A stretch of DNA of 64,000 nt from Adiantum capillus-veneris (taxonomy: Eukaryota; Streptophyta; Polypodiopsida; Polypodiales; Pteridaceae), in the NCBI GenBank assembly GCA_014529385.2, contig CM043944.1:55785768-55849767 (forward strand), given 5' to 3'. Below, one piece after another: positions 40,970-52,427 of the stretch. Each line of letters starts with the position of its first letter. The stretch's first letter is position 1. The notes beneath the pieces were generated by a model, which did no database searches, had not been told where the DNA came from, and saw only the letters and a list, made by a program, of their open reading frames with translations. The position numbers and the translations under genes were made by a program.

Positions 40970-41345
40970 AATCTATAGTGCACTTGGTGGCTATCATCCA
41001 CGTGCGTCCTAGGTTTATATTACCCTCCATAGTTCCAGCAAGCATGACCAAAAGTCTTAAGCTACAACCCCCATTTTCATAACTGAAAAAAGTGTGCAAG
41101 ATACCAAAATCACAGTTTTTTTCTTGTTGACACCCTTGAATTGGATAGTACTTTTAGATAGGGATGGCTTACCCAATTGACATCACACTCCGTATGACAA
41201 CATATTATATTTAGCACCCGTGTCTAACAAGGCATTATATAGCACTTTTCCATAAACGCTATTTAGCTCAATAGGGTATTGTAGAGGTGTGTCAGAGTCC
41301 AACCAATCATCCTCTGTTTCAACGTGGAATGCATGTGTAACTCCC
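40970..41345 (-). pseudogene. Second retropepsin-like segment, downstream of integrase
   Basis: On the minus strand, TPLQYPIELNSVYGKVLYN leads into ALLDTGAKYNMLSYGV (about 41245-41200), a retropepsin active-site pattern (DTGA). Next come LGKPSLSKSTIQFKGVNKKK and later GNINLGRTWMIATKCTIDWG (about 41030-40970), which fits the ILGRPWL flap-end motif of retroviral-type aspartic proteases. Stops and a frameshift interrupt it. Just upstream a Gln/Lys-rich stretch (AELKKIQAQAQAKEQQQ) overlaps the end of the integrase frame. A normal gypsy order has protease before RT, so this is either the end of another element or an extra ORF. Confidence 0.5.
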
Positions 41346-41415
41346 AGGTTGGCCTCTCATTGGCATCTTATACGTTGTTGTTGCTCCTTAGCCTGAGCTT
41401 GAGCTTGTATCTTCT

Positions 41416-42370
41416 TCAACTCGGCTTGTGCCTTGGCTTCCTTTTTTTGATGGGTGGTCGTAGCTCCTCTTGGCTTAAAGCATCATAGTATCTTTTAAAT
41501 TTTCTCCCATTGAGGAATCCAATGGTTTCAACTCCATCAAGAGTCTCCACACGAATGGTACCTTGTGGGGTGATTTCACATACTCTATATGGTCCTTTTC
41601 TCGCATATTTCAACTTTTTCTTCTCGTTTTGCACTCCATACATAAGGACTTTATCACCAACATTGATATCTTTGTTTTTTAGATGACGGTCAAACCATTT
41701 CTTCCTCCTATCTTTCTCCACAAGTGCATTTTGCACAGACAATTGTCTTTCTTCATCTAACCTCTCAAGGATGTATAAGCGCTCAACTAAAGGGTTACCA
41801 TCCCAACCTTCTCGTGAAGCCACACGTAGACTAGGAATTACAAACTCCCATGGCATAATTGCTTCTTGGCCATATACCATTTTGAATGGGGTACAATTAA
41901 TGGCTACTTTGTAAGAAGTACGATAAGCCCATAGAGCTGAAGTCAGCTTCAAATCCCAATCTTTGCGATGAGCTTCCACAATTTTGGTCAAGATAGAAAT
42001 TAAGGTCTTGTTGGTACTCTCAAATTGGCCATTTGCTTGTGGATAATAAGGTGTGGACTTATGGTGAGCTATCATGAAGTTGGTAGTGAGTTCTTTTATC
42101 ACTCCATTTATAAAACGAGTACCATTGTCACTCACAATCTCAAAGGGATAGCCAAATCTTGTAATGACATTCTGAAAGAGAAACTTGGCAGTTGACCTTG
42201 CATCAGCCTTACGTGTTGCCTTGGCTTTTGCCCACTTTGTCACATAGTCAGGGGCAACGATAATATATCAAGATTGAGTGTTATGAGCTGCCGAACTAAT
42301 TGGGCCTACAAAGTCTAAACCCCATTTTTCAAATGGTTGAGTCACTTTAACAAGATGTAAGGGGATCTTA
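41416..42370 (-). pseudogene. Gypsy integrase catalytic core and C-terminus
   Basis: The intact stretch (275 residues, 42243-41416) has VSDNGTRF (second catalytic Asp) and YYPQANGQFESTNKTL (catalytic Glu). The first Asp is in WGLDFVGPI (about 42330-42305), separated by a stop near 42270. The C-terminal part has the DRHLKNKDINVGDKVLMY and KLKYARKGPYRV pattern of gypsy integrases. It would have joined element cDNA to the host genome. Confidence 0.85.
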
Positions 42371-42375
42371 TCCTT

Positions 42376-43500
42376 TCATTGTGTGATCTTGTAACGTTGG
42401 CATTCATCACATCCTTTTGCAAAAAGTGATGCATCCTTAAATAAGGTAGGCCACCAATAGCCTGATTGCAACACCTTTCTAGCAGTTAGTTCCCCTGAGA
42501 AATTTCCTCCGTCTATACGCATGTGGGATTCTTGTAGTACGTATAAATACTCATCCTCACGGGCACAACGTCTAAGAATATCGTCCTTCCCTAGCCTGTA
42601 GAGAGTTCCTGCAATGAGAGAATAAGGTTCACATTCTTCTAGTTTTTGAGCTATATCCTTACAAAGCTCTTTGGGTGGAAAACCATTAACTAGAAAGTTC
42701 ACAATCTTCTCACTCCATTCAGGCATGGTCTCGACTAGAAATAAGGAAGTATCGGGCAGTTCATCATCGACTCCAGTAGGGGCGTCACCATTGGGTATGT
42801 GAGATGAATGACCCGCCATGACATGTCTTATACTAGATCTCACCACAACGGTAAAATCAAAATCAAGAAGAATTAACAACCATTGTGTAATTCGTCCCAT
42901 GGAACAAGGTGTATTTACTAGATACAACAAGGCTTGATGATCAATATAGAAAACAAACTTGTTGGCCAGAAGGTAGTAGCAAAGTTTTTTCACTACGTAA
43001 ATCATATTTAAACCTTTTCGCTCTTTAGTGGTGAAGTTTCTCTCGGCATCATTCAATTGACGACTTGCAAAGCTAATGGGGTAGTCCAGTTTATGTTCTC
43101 CTGGTTGAGCTAGAACACACCAAACAACAAAGTTTGATGCATCAATATGCACATGGAAAATTATATTCCAATCGGGCACTCGTAAAATGGGAGCGCTTGT
43201 CAAGGTCTTTTTTAATGACTCATAAGCATGGTCACACTCCACGGTCCAGTGGAACTCAATAAGAAGCTTGTACAAAGGATGAGCTATCTTGGCAAAGCTT
43301 AAAATAAACCGCCGGTAATAACCAACATGGCCCATGAACCTTTGAACTCCTTTATGGTTTGTAGGTGGTGGCAATTCAGCAACGACTTTGATTTTGCTCT
43401 CGTCTGTGGAAATCCCATTTTTGGACACCGTATGCCCTAAAATGACTCCATGTTTAATCCAAAATTGGCATTTGAAAGGGTTTAAGGAGATACGATACAA
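42376..43500 (-). pseudogene. Gypsy RT thumb, RNase H and integrase zinc region
   Basis: 374 open codons. The RT palm end and connection (NPFKCQFWIKHGVILGHTVS, HVGYYRRFILSFAKIAHPLY) are followed by RNase H (FHVHIDASNFVVWCVLAQ, FTTKERKGLNMIY, YIDHQALLYL). The integrase zinc region is HMRIDGGNFSGELTARKVL and GCDECQR. The second His of HHCC is Asn (GGN instead of the usual GGH), so zinc binding is probably lost. A stop after RYKITQ (42373) separates it from the integrase core. Confidence 0.85.
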
Positions 43501-44306
43501 TCGGCACTTCTTAAATACTTTTTGTAAACATGATAGACGTTCTTTCCAAGAGGAATAAACACAAAGGTCATCTAAGATAGCTTTGCAAAACTTCCTCTAA
43601 ATTATTCTCTAAAAGTAGTGTTTATTAATCTTTGGAAGGTAGAAGGAGCATTGGTTAAGCCAAAAGCCATAACACAAAATGCGAACACTCCAAATTTGGT
43701 TATAAAATCCGTTTTAGCTTGGTCCTCTAGTGCAATTGTGATTTGATTGTAGCCAGAGTACCCATCTAAAAGGCTATAAGCTTCCTTTCTTGCAACTCTT
43801 TCAAGCACATGTTCTGAATATGGTAAGGGGTAATGGTCCCTCCTAGAGGCGGCATTAACCTTTTTGAGATCCATGGACACCCTGAGTTTCCCATTCTTTT
43901 TGGGAACAATAACTATTGGAGACACCCATTCTGAGTGCTCAATAGGGTATATGAATCCGCATTTGACAAGCTTTTCAATTTATTCGTGAACAATATTTAC
44001 ATACTTAGGATTCATTGGGTAGGGTCATTGCTGGATTGGTTTAGCCATGCTATTCATGGGGATTGTGTGTTGCACCACGAAAGGTGGAACACCTTTCATA
44101 TCATGATATGTCCAAGCAAATATATCCCTGAATTCCTTGAGAAGTTCTTTAAGCACATACTCCTTAGTCTCTGTCAAATCTTGGGCAATGAAAATAGGTT
44201 TGGACTCTTCTCCTGGGTATGCTAACTCTATTTCCTTAACTATCACTCGACCTTCACAGACTCCATTGCTTCCATCAATAGGTTTTCTTTGAGCCTTTGT
44301 ATACAC
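43501..44306 (-). pseudogene. Gypsy reverse transcriptase, N-terminal and palm
   Basis: FRDIFAWTYHDMKGVPPFVV (about 44140-44080) is the standard lead-in to the RT. Then SPIVIVPKKNGKLRVSMDLK, YSLLDGYSGYNQITI (first catalytic Asp of the palm) and VMAFGLTNAPSTFQRL follow. After a frameshift near 43600 comes AILDDLCVYSSW (about 43573-43538), the catalytic DD pair. Stops and frameshifts at about 43990 and 43600 make it inactive. Confidence 0.85.
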
Positions 44307-45178
44307 AACCTTACTCTCCTCCGTGGTGTAGGATTTGAAATGATCGGGTAGCTGTAAGTCTGTGGGGATTTCACTTCCGCTTCCTGTTGTTGTTGAGCTA
44401 ACTCTCGATTTTTTCTGTCCTTACGATATGGCTCAACTTTGGCTTCTTTGTAGTCTCTAGTCGTGCAATGTCAATGGGTTGTGGAATACACCACATAAGC
44501 TTTGAAGGTATTCACCCGAGTTATCTACCAACTTCCGATGAGTGTCACATGCCCCTATATAATTAAGCCATTTTGTGGTAGATTTATTTTCGTTTATTCT
44601 AGCACGCACATTTGCTCGATATTGTCGCCTCTTATATCTCTTTCTCTTCTTGTCTAATTTTTGATTACGGGGCCGATCTCTATTGAAGAGTCACTAGATG
44701 ATTCGCTACTTGTGTCTTCTAATCCCTTGGATAGATTATCATCTAGGGTACCACTGGGCCCCAAATGGTTTGTCCCCACATTTGCACCAAGATTTAACTC
44801 AGGTTATTTGTCCTCTGAGTCAATTTCAATTGATAATTTTGACCTCAAATCGTGTGGACTATAGTCTTGTGAGACGCTACTGGTTCTAATGTCAGTCAAG
44901 CCTTCATCCTGTAGGTCATCAGAAGCTATATGCATTGCTTTTGTCATATTTAAGGGTACGAGCGGTGGCATTTCATCCCCCTCAGGTGTTATCCATGTCG
45001 TCCCCCTATTTCCCTAAGTGTCTATGGTTGTTGCTAGGTGGATCCAATCCACATTGTAAGACTCAGTCATCCCATGTAGAACATCCATGTAAGGAGAATC
45101 TTCCCCAACATCAATGTCCATTTTACATGCGTAACAATATTGCAATGGGGCCAAGTGAACTGTGGTGTCAGACCTATG
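44307..45178 (-). pseudogene. Acidic linker between gypsy protease and RT
   Basis: The minus-strand frame from 45130 to 44660 reads MDIDVGEDSPYMDVLHGMTE, a stop, then GDEMPPLVPLNMTKAM and SDDLQDEGLTDIRTSS, a second stop, and an Asp/Ser-rich segment (GLEDTSSESSSDSSIEIGP). The plus-strand gypsy element has a similar acidic stretch after its protease (63656-64000). The copia element begins directly at 45179. Confidence 0.6.
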
Positions 45179-45369
45179 TGTTGGGATGTAGGCCAGGTGG
45201 CCGTGGGAAACCGCCCCTGTTTCATACTTTCACCTAATCAATATAGGGAGAAAAAGAGATAGAGTTGACTCTTCTCTTTCTTATCCACTAACCCAACACA
45301 GGCTGTCTGTGTATCTTCCCCATTCCCTTCTCCTTCCCTCTCTTGCACACACTCCGTACACACACAACA
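45179..45369 (+). repeat. Copia 5' LTR
   Basis: It starts TGTTGGG and ends ...ACACAACA, three bases before the primer-binding site 'tggtatcagagc' (45372-45383). 'ctaatcaatatagg' may be near the promoter. The first 127 bases match the 3' copy at 52439. An alternative end at 45298 (...CCCAACA) would give inverted 7-base ends but leaves about 70 bases before the primer-binding site. Confidence 0.75.
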
Positions 45370-45371
45370 AT

Positions 45372-45383
45372 TGGTATCAGAGC
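45372..45383 (+). other. Copia primer-binding site
   Basis: 'tggtatcagagc' is complementary to the 3' end of initiator Met tRNA, the usual primer for copia minus-strand DNA synthesis. Confidence 0.85.
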
Positions 45384-46403
45384 TCAGGGAGCTCGTTGGC
45401 ATCCCCGGCTACGCTTCATGTGTGCAACAAACCCAAGTCAAGGAGGAAATCAAGAGAGCTTGGAAGCTCAGTAAGCAGAAAATCGGCCAGAGAGCTTTGG
45501 ACATATTGAGAGCTTGAAAAATCTTGGAACTTGGGAACTTGAGCAGGTACTGAGTCGAGGAAGGAGTGGGAGCAAGCTTTTGGTAAAGCTTGATGCAAGC
45601 AAATCAGAAAAGGAAAAACAGGAGGTCGGTACAGAGGGATTATAATCGGCAAGGGTGCAGCCATCCTCAAGCTTCTTACCTAGGCAACAGGGCCAAGTAA
45701 GGTAGAGCTCAAAAGGCATTCCATTGCAGGATAATGGAGCCAATGAAACCTTGGCTGCAATCAAATCGGGCGGACAGAGAGCCGTGAGCAAGTCGACATT
45801 GAGGCAAGCAATTGAAGCCAGGAGCTCGGCCTGTGAGCAGAGCAGTGGGGGGGGGGGGGGGGGGGGGGCAATACACATACGCGTGCTGGAAAATTGTTGC
45901 AAGGAGGTAGGAGCAACAGCGGCCCTGGAAATTGGGGGAGATCCCTTGAGACCGACAGAGCTTGCACACATACACTCAGTGGGGGATCCATTGAGCAGTA
46001 GCTGGCTACAGAGCGAGGCCAAGAAAGGTAGTGCTGGCAATTGGAGTGAGGCTGCAGCGAGCTGGTTTGAAGCAAGCAAACACACACTCGGGCTGGCTCG
46101 ACATTGGGGCAGCCAGAGAACCGAATCAAGATCGACCTTAGCCAATTGAGGCAGCGCTAGATTCGGGTTGCAACGAATTGAGGGGAATTGAAGGCTTGCA
46201 CCGTGTAGCAGACAGAGCAAGCAGTCGGGCAATGAGAGCAGTAGTAGGCAGCAAACCCAAGCAAATGGGACCTTGCATCGTGAGAAATCGGGCACAATAG
46301 GATGAGCTTTGCAAGGGGGAGCATCTCGGTAGTGGGTGATGCAGTAAGGAGCAAACACATGTAGCAACAAGCAAGGTCGAATAGGCAGCAGCCATTGTCG
46401 AGC

Positions 46404-46455
<52 letters not shown>

Positions 46456-47930
46456 ATGTGTGCTTGCTCGTGAGCGCTGGCACAAGCAGACTCAACAGTA
46501 AAAAATTAAAAAAATCGAATTTTTCTTTGAGCCTTAAAAACCTCTTTGTGTGCAAGGGCTCATTCCCACACAAAGCCCTCGACAAAACCCCATTTTGATG
46601 CTCCGACCCCCGACTCCTTGATCGGCTCACATACATGTTCCAAAAACAAGTGTGAGAGAGTGAGCTTGAGTGAGACAGACACATTGTGCTCAGCTACAGG
46701 TGCGGGTGAGTAAGCCTTGCATTATTTGGCATCAGTCCGATCTCGGTGTCCTTCTCCACTTAGAGCGTAGGCGTTCACGGCTACTCGGCTAGCCACTTCC
46801 ACCCGGTGGGGGAAGGCGACATCGACATCGACACTGCTCATGCGCACCGGCTCGACACTCCTCATTGCGGCGGATCTCCGACATCCGACCCAGTCACCGA
46901 GCGCTTCCCCACACGAGAGCGTTCCCGCGATCGACGACCATGCTTGCGACATGCACGGGTGAGGTACCTCTATCATAGAGGAGTGACACTTGGCATCGAC
47001 ACCGAGCACACCGATTGCCTTGTATGACACAGTTTACGGATACGACACCTTTGGCCTATTCGACTAGCATATTTCTGCCCGACGGCAGAAATCGGCACAT
47101 AGCGACACCGATACGTAGGTTACACGCTACAGGGGGGTTTTTCAGCCCATTCACTTAGAGATTCTCTAGGTTACCAGACACAACGCTTTTCACAGGAAAT
47201 TTGGCAGTCATTACGACAACAGATTCTCTGCGGACACATGCGTTGACATATGCATTTTGTTGTGAGCACACTTAGTGCTACTGAGCTCTTTTGAGAGCAG
47301 ATATCCTTGCAGGGATCACTTTCACTGCATGCAGCAGTTCTTGGCGCCTGTTTGAGCGTGGTTTTACTCATGTACGTTGAGTTGCGGGCACTACCCACTG
47401 TACTACGTGTGGAGCCATCTTTGGCTATTTTGGTAGTTTGTCCTGACCGTTTCTGAGACTCGGACCGGAAGAGCCCTTTCTGAGACTGTGGCTAGTCCTT
47501 TTGTGTCTGCATTAGCCTTTGGAGGGTCGCTAGCGTGAGGTTTTCTTTGAGCTGGGGTGTGCTCGAATGTTGAGACACTTTCGATGATACAGGTAGCTGG
47601 AGTTCCCCTTTACGGTACCCTCGCTATAGGATATGTATCTGGACGGTTATTTATGCTTTTGACGCCGAGTTGGCACTCACATAGCAGTGGTTTTGTGCAG
47701 CAGATGCCCAGTTAGTGCAGTTGGCACATTTACATGCATTTTGAGTTGAGTTTTGACTCCTCATACAAAGGAGACTCTGCCGGATTTCCTTCCCGCGAGT
47801 CGTGACTTTCATTGTTGGCACTTTTGAGTCTATTTAGGTTGAGATTTTACTCCCGATACAAAGGTTAATCTGCCCAAATTTCTACAGCTTCTCGCCATAT
47901 TTTGGCACCTCTCAAACCCTCTTATCAGCA
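45384..47930 (+). other. Copia 5' leader with G-run and (CA)n
   Basis: About 2.5 kb without a plus-strand gene. It contains a run of 22 G (45847-45868) and (AC)n at 46409-46452. Many 'gagca/gcaagc' phrases precede the gag ATG. The minus-strand ORFs here, up to 326 residues, are products of simple repeats and are not supported. Confidence 0.6.
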
Positions 47931-48955
47931 ATGGATTCTTCTTCAGAAAAAGAGGAGTATTTCATTTGGAAGTTCGATGGCAGCAACTTCACCATGTGGA
48001 AAGAGCTCATGAAAGATGTTTTGATAAACAAAGGCCTCTTAGAACCGTTGAAAGAGCGAGCAGAGGATGATGATTATACACAAGCTCAATGGGAGCTTTT
48101 GGATACAAAAGCCATGGCTATGATACGTCTACATCTAGCCGAGTCAGTCTTCTTCACTATCATAGGGAAGAAAACAACCAAGGAACTTTGGGATAGCTTA
48201 TGTTCAGCATGGGAGAGCAAAAGTGCATCCAAAAAAGTTTTTCTCATGAAAAAGCTTATGAAGCTCAACATGAAAGAAGGTAGCACAGTTTCTGGTCACT
48301 TAAATGAGTTCAATTCCTTGTTTAGTTAGCTGACATCTCAGGGCTTTAAGGAGTTTGACGATGAACTCAAGTCTATCTTCTTATCATGCTCTCTACCCAG
48401 TTCATGGGATATCTTTTGCACAGCCATTAGCAATTCAGCTCCGAATGGCAAGTTAGAGTTCAATGCTGTCTCACAGATGCGTTGCTCACTGAAGAGATTC
48501 GTCATAAATCTCTCGATAATGCTAGTCATGGAGATGCATATATGGCTGGCAGTTCAACAAAGCCAAGAGGCCGTGACAGGAACAAATACAAAAGCAAAAG
48601 TAGAGAGTGAAATCCTCGTAGTCCTAGCAGACACAGGAACCAAAGTAGAGACCACAATGCCAGAAATTTCGAGTGTTACTATTGCCACAAGAAGGGTCAT
48701 TACAAAAAGGATTGTCGCAGTTTCCTAAGAGATCAGAAAAACATGCAAAAGGATAATTCTGGAAAAGGCAAAAGTACAGTAAAGATTGAGGAGCTCAATA
48801 TTGTTGAGTCTCCCATACCTACCACTGCAGTAGAGGATGCTCCTCCTCCAGTGATGCTCATTATGCCCACAGAGATTCATGCCGAGGTGACAGAAGATGC
48901 CTCAGATGTTCTCATTTTCACTTCAGATCTCACTCCAGATGCTTTGGTTGCATAG
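47931..48955 (+). pseudogene. Copia gag with zinc knuckle
   Basis: ATG at 47931 starts MDSSSEKEEYFIWKFDGSNF. FTMWKELMKDVLINKGL and the helix-rich gag domain follow (KELWDSLCSAWESKSASKKV, LMKLNMKEGSTVSGHLNEF). A TAG at 48327-48329 interrupts the frame (NSLFS-stop-LTSQG; probably a former CAG). A frameshift leads to the CCHC zinc knuckle CYYCHKKGHYKKDC (about 48671-48712). It would form the particle and bind RNA. Confidence 0.85.
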
Positions 48956-49210
48956 GATGAGGGTTATGCACAGAATTGGATCCTCGATTCTGGTGCAAGT
49001 TTTCATGTCACACCGCATAGAGAGTGGTTTTCCTCTTATGCATCCATGCATGGAATAGTCAAGCTTGGTGATTCCTATGAGCTTGACATTATTGGCATTG
49101 GTGATGTGAAACTTCAGATGCATAATGGCACTACTTTTGTGCTGCAGAATGTCAGACATGTGTCCAAGCTTACGAAAAGCTTGCTTTCTATAGGGCAATT
49201 GGATGATCTT
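48956..49210 (+). pseudogene. Copia aspartic protease
   Basis: NWILDSGASFHVTPHREWF contains the DSG active site (48986-48994). IVKLGDSYELDIIGIGDVKL and LQNVRHVSKLTKSLLSIGQL follow, the usual end of the copia protease. The TAG just before (48954) separates it from gag. Right after GQLDDLG the sequence jumps to the C-terminal part of integrase. Confidence 0.85.
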
Positions 49211-49395
49211 GGCGAAGCTTACTCCAAAGTTTTGGGGGGAAGCTGTTCAGACAGCAGTGCACATCGTCTAGGTACTACGGAAGCTCATGATGGCTATGGC
49301 GAAGCTTACTCCAGAGTTTTGGGGGGAAGCTGTTTTGACAGCAGTGCACATCATCAACAGGTCATCTAATTCTCCTTTGAATTTCAAAATTCCAG
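49199..49395 (+). repeat. Duplicated integrase fragment, copies 1 and 2
   Basis: 'ggcgaagcttactcca.agttttggggggaagctgtt..gacagcagtgcacatc' is present at about 49210 and 49299. A third copy (50233-50340) is the genuine one, continuing into RSCSSPLNFKIPEELW. The catalytic part of integrase is missing. Confidence 0.85.
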
Positions 49396-50211
49396 AGGCT
49401 CGCATCCTCTGACTTGAGTCCCTTTGGTGGCTCGTTGATGGGCTCGTCTAGAAAACGACCCGAGATCACGTCTAGCTTGACGCGCGCGGGAGCCTTGGTG
49501 GCACCGCGTGGAGTTGAAGTTTAGTTGAGTGCGGAAGCGTCTTTATGTTCAAGTTGAGCGAACGAGACCATTCGGGCCTTGAGCGCGTATCTGAGAGGTC
49601 CCCTTGGAACTCTCTCAGGCCACTTTGGGCTATCTTGTAAAATTGCCGAAATGGACCCCGGACCGCCTCGGGTCGGGGTGGGCTGAACCTGCCAGCAGCC
49701 CGTCGGTTGAGAACGAGGAGCGCCACGGGCGCGCGTTCATGAGTGTGCATGGCTGATCTCGAAAAGGAAGCCGAGGTCTCCGCGTGGAGTACCTAAACGT
49801 CCAATTCGGACATACCGTCCGCGTGTAGCGTCGAGCCGACGCTCGCCGAAATGAACCGACTATGAATCTGCCGCAGCCTTCGTTTGCGAACGAGGAGCGC
49901 GTCGGGCGCGCGTTCGTGAATGTGCATAGATGAGCTTGTAGAGGAAGTCAAGACCTCCGCGTGGAGTACTTGAACGTCCAAAACGGATCACCTGTCCGCA
50001 TGAGGCGCCTTGCTGACGCTCGCCAAAGAGACCCGCCGACTACGAGCCGACGGCCCCGAAACTGGGTCATGGAGTCCCCGTGCGTGGCGGACTCCCCCGA
50101 TTACGTCCATGTGATGAAATGGAGGGGGACACTCCCGTTACCGGGCGCTCTCAAACCCCCATACGCGTCCGTAGTACCTAGACGGTGTGGTGAGGAGAAC
50201 TAGATGACCTG
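49396..50211. repeat. GC-rich insertion with internal ~177-base tandem repeat
   Basis: The base composition is visibly richer in G and C than its surroundings. Two units, 'gaacgaggagcgc...gggcgcgcgttc.tga.tgtgcat' to 'gacgctcgcc.aa', start at about 49710 and 49887. Related but more diverged sequence is at 49440-49700. No coding frame is recognised. It sits between duplicated integrase fragments and replaces the integrase core. Confidence 0.7.
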
Positions 50212-50817
50212 TTGGATGATCATGATGTCTATGGCGAAGCTTACTCCAGAGTTTTGGGGGGAAGCTGTTCTGACAGTAGTGCACATCATCAACAGGTCAT
50301 GTAGTTCTCCTTTGAATTTCAAAATTCCAGAGGAATTGTGGAGTGGAAAAAGGCCAAGCTATGAGCATTTACGTGTATTTGGATGTGAGGCATATGCACA
50401 TGTGCCCAAAGAACTTCGTTGAAAGTTAGATCCCAGATCACACAAATGAACTTTTATTGGCTATGGTGCAAATGGAGAGATGGGATATCGTCTCTGGCAC
50501 CCAGAATAAAAAAAAGTCATTCGTAGCTCACATGTGATTTTCAATGAATCAAAAATGCACTAGAAGCCCATCAAAGATGTTGAGTATAGACGTGTTCGTT
50601 TTGAGGATGTAGCCTCCGAACCAACTCAGTTCAGTAGTGTTGCACCTACTCCTTAAGTGCAAGATACTACTACTGCTCTGGAGAGAGCAGAGTCCAGCAG
50701 TCAGGTGCCGAGACGTTCTGAGAGAGTATCACGTGCGCCCAAGCGGTTTGAGCCGGGTATACACCACATTTTGGTCCTGACAGTGGAGAGCCAACCTACT
50801 ACAAAGAAGCTACACAA
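50212..50817 (+). pseudogene. Copia integrase C-terminal part
   Basis: LTPEFWGEAVLTVVHIINRS and FKIPEELWSGKRPSYEHLRV, then FGCEAYAHVPKELR, match the conserved end of copia integrases ahead of RT. Stops follow at about 50422 and 50448 and near 50508. The frame then leads (GEPTYYKEATQMND) into the RT. The DDE catalytic region is absent from this copy. Confidence 0.75.
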
Positions 50818-51650
50818 ATGAATGATAGCGTTAAGTGGGAGCAGGCTATGCAATCAGAATACAATTCGATTGTGGCTAATGAGACATGGGATTTGGTTGA
50901 ATTACCAAAAGGCAAAAATGCTTTACCTTGCAAGTGGGTATACAAGAAGAAGTATACAGCAGAAGATCCTGAACCTAGATATAAGGCTCGTCTAGTTGCC
51001 AAGGGTTTCAAGCAGCAAAAAGGTGTGGATTTTGATGAGATTTTCTCTCCAGTAGTCAAGATGACTACACTTTGCACCGTGCTTGGCTTGGTTGCTATCC
51101 AGGACATGGAACTTGTCCAAATGGATGTGAACACAACATTTCTTCATGAGGATCTGGATGAAGATGTCTACATGAAACAACCAGAGGGATTCGTATGTGA
51201 AACCCAAAAACCAACGAGGAAAGAATTGGTTTGTAGACTTAAAAAGGCACTCTATGGCCTCAAGCAAGGTTCAAGGCAATGGTATAAAAAATTTGACAAA
51301 TTCATGCAGTCTTAGGGTTACATAAGAAGTCAAGAGGATCATTGCTTATACACAAAAAAGATTGAACGATGGTTCTTTAATCATCTTGATCTTGTATGTA
51401 GATGACATGCTTATCGCAGGCAAATCAATTGATGAGATCAATCAGTTGAAAAAGATGCTAAACACTCAGTTTTCCATGAAGGATTTGGGAGATGCCAATC
51501 ACTTTCTTGGTATGCACATCAAGAGAGACAGGCAACGTGGAATTCTTGAATTATCTCAAGAAAAGTACATTCACAAAGTCTTGCAACGTTTTAGTATGCA
51601 AGGGGGGGAAGTCATTGAGTACCCCAATGCAAGCATACTCCAAACTTAGC
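50818..51650 (+). pseudogene. Copia reverse transcriptase
   Basis: WEQAMQSEYNSIVANETWDL, LPCKWVYKKKY, ARLVAKGFKQQKGVDFDEIF and VQMDVNTTFLHEDLDEDVYM are the standard copia RT blocks. After a TAG (51313-51315) and a frameshift comes LILYVDDMLIAGK (YVDD at 51395-51406). A second frameshift falls in a G-run near 51600-51610. The enzyme would copy the element RNA to cDNA. Confidence 0.9.
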
Positions 51651-52355
51651 AAGGAAGACTCTCCCAAGACAGTGGCTGAGAAAGAGGAAATGGCGAAAGT
51701 ACCATATTCTTCAGCAGTTGTTGGCAGTTTGATGTACACTATGGTTGCCACAAGACCAGACATTGCACATGCAGTGGGGGTGGTTAGTAGGTACATGTCA
51801 AACGTTGGCAAGAAGCATTGGGAAGCAGTGAAGAAAATCCTCAGATATTTGAAAGGTACAGCTAGCAAGTGTTTACACTTCGGAAAAAATGATGCATCTA
51901 TTGTAGGTTACACGGATGCGGATTATGCGGGTTGTGTGGATCGTAGAAGATCCACATCTGGCTATGTGTTCATGTTTGCTGGAGTAGCTATCTCTTGGAG
52001 ATCGTGTCTCCAAGATTGCACGTCTTCATCTACCACTGAGGCAGAATATGTTGCTGCGTCTGACGCCCGCAAGGAAGCCATATGGTTGGCTCGTCTGATG
52101 GGAGATTTGGGCATTCACGAGGTTCCAATACTACATTGTGATAGTCAGAGTGCCATTGCTTTGGCAAAGAATCCAGTGTTTCACTCAAAGTCGAAACACA
52201 TAGAGGTCAAATACCATGTCATACGAGATGCATTGGCTGTCAAGCGTATCGAGCTTGTCAAGGTTCACATTGACGACAACCCTGCAGATGCTCTCACAAA
52301 GAGCGTAGCCTCGGAGCGATTTACACATTGTATAGAACTTATGGGTGTAGGATGA
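51610..52355 (+). pseudogene. Copia RNase H domain
   Basis: MYTMVATRPDIAHAVGVVSR and HWEAVKKILRYLKGT precede the RNase H signature YTDADYAGCVDRRRSTSGYV. Then SSSTTEAEYVAASDARKEAI and HCDSQSAIALAKNPVFHSKS follow. It ends at TGA 52353-52355 after ADALTKSVASERF. This segment is intact from about 51640 and is the best-preserved domain of the element. Confidence 0.9.
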
Positions 52356-52427
52356 AGCCTCGGCAATGCTTCATCAATTTTGTATAGACTAACTATACTA
52401 ATGCCACTATTGGCCACCGTGACCTTC

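Noticed and set aside
45468-46448. 326-codon minus-strand ORF in the copia leader
   Set aside because: It is antisense to the element and its composition comes from the (CA)n repeat (CVCVC) and the G-run (PPPPP). It has no domain; the copia leader explains it.
49396-50211. Host gene or rRNA fragment in the GC-rich block
   Set aside because: No coding frame or recognisable rRNA core. The internal repeat suggests satellite-like DNA, though a spacer origin cannot be excluded.
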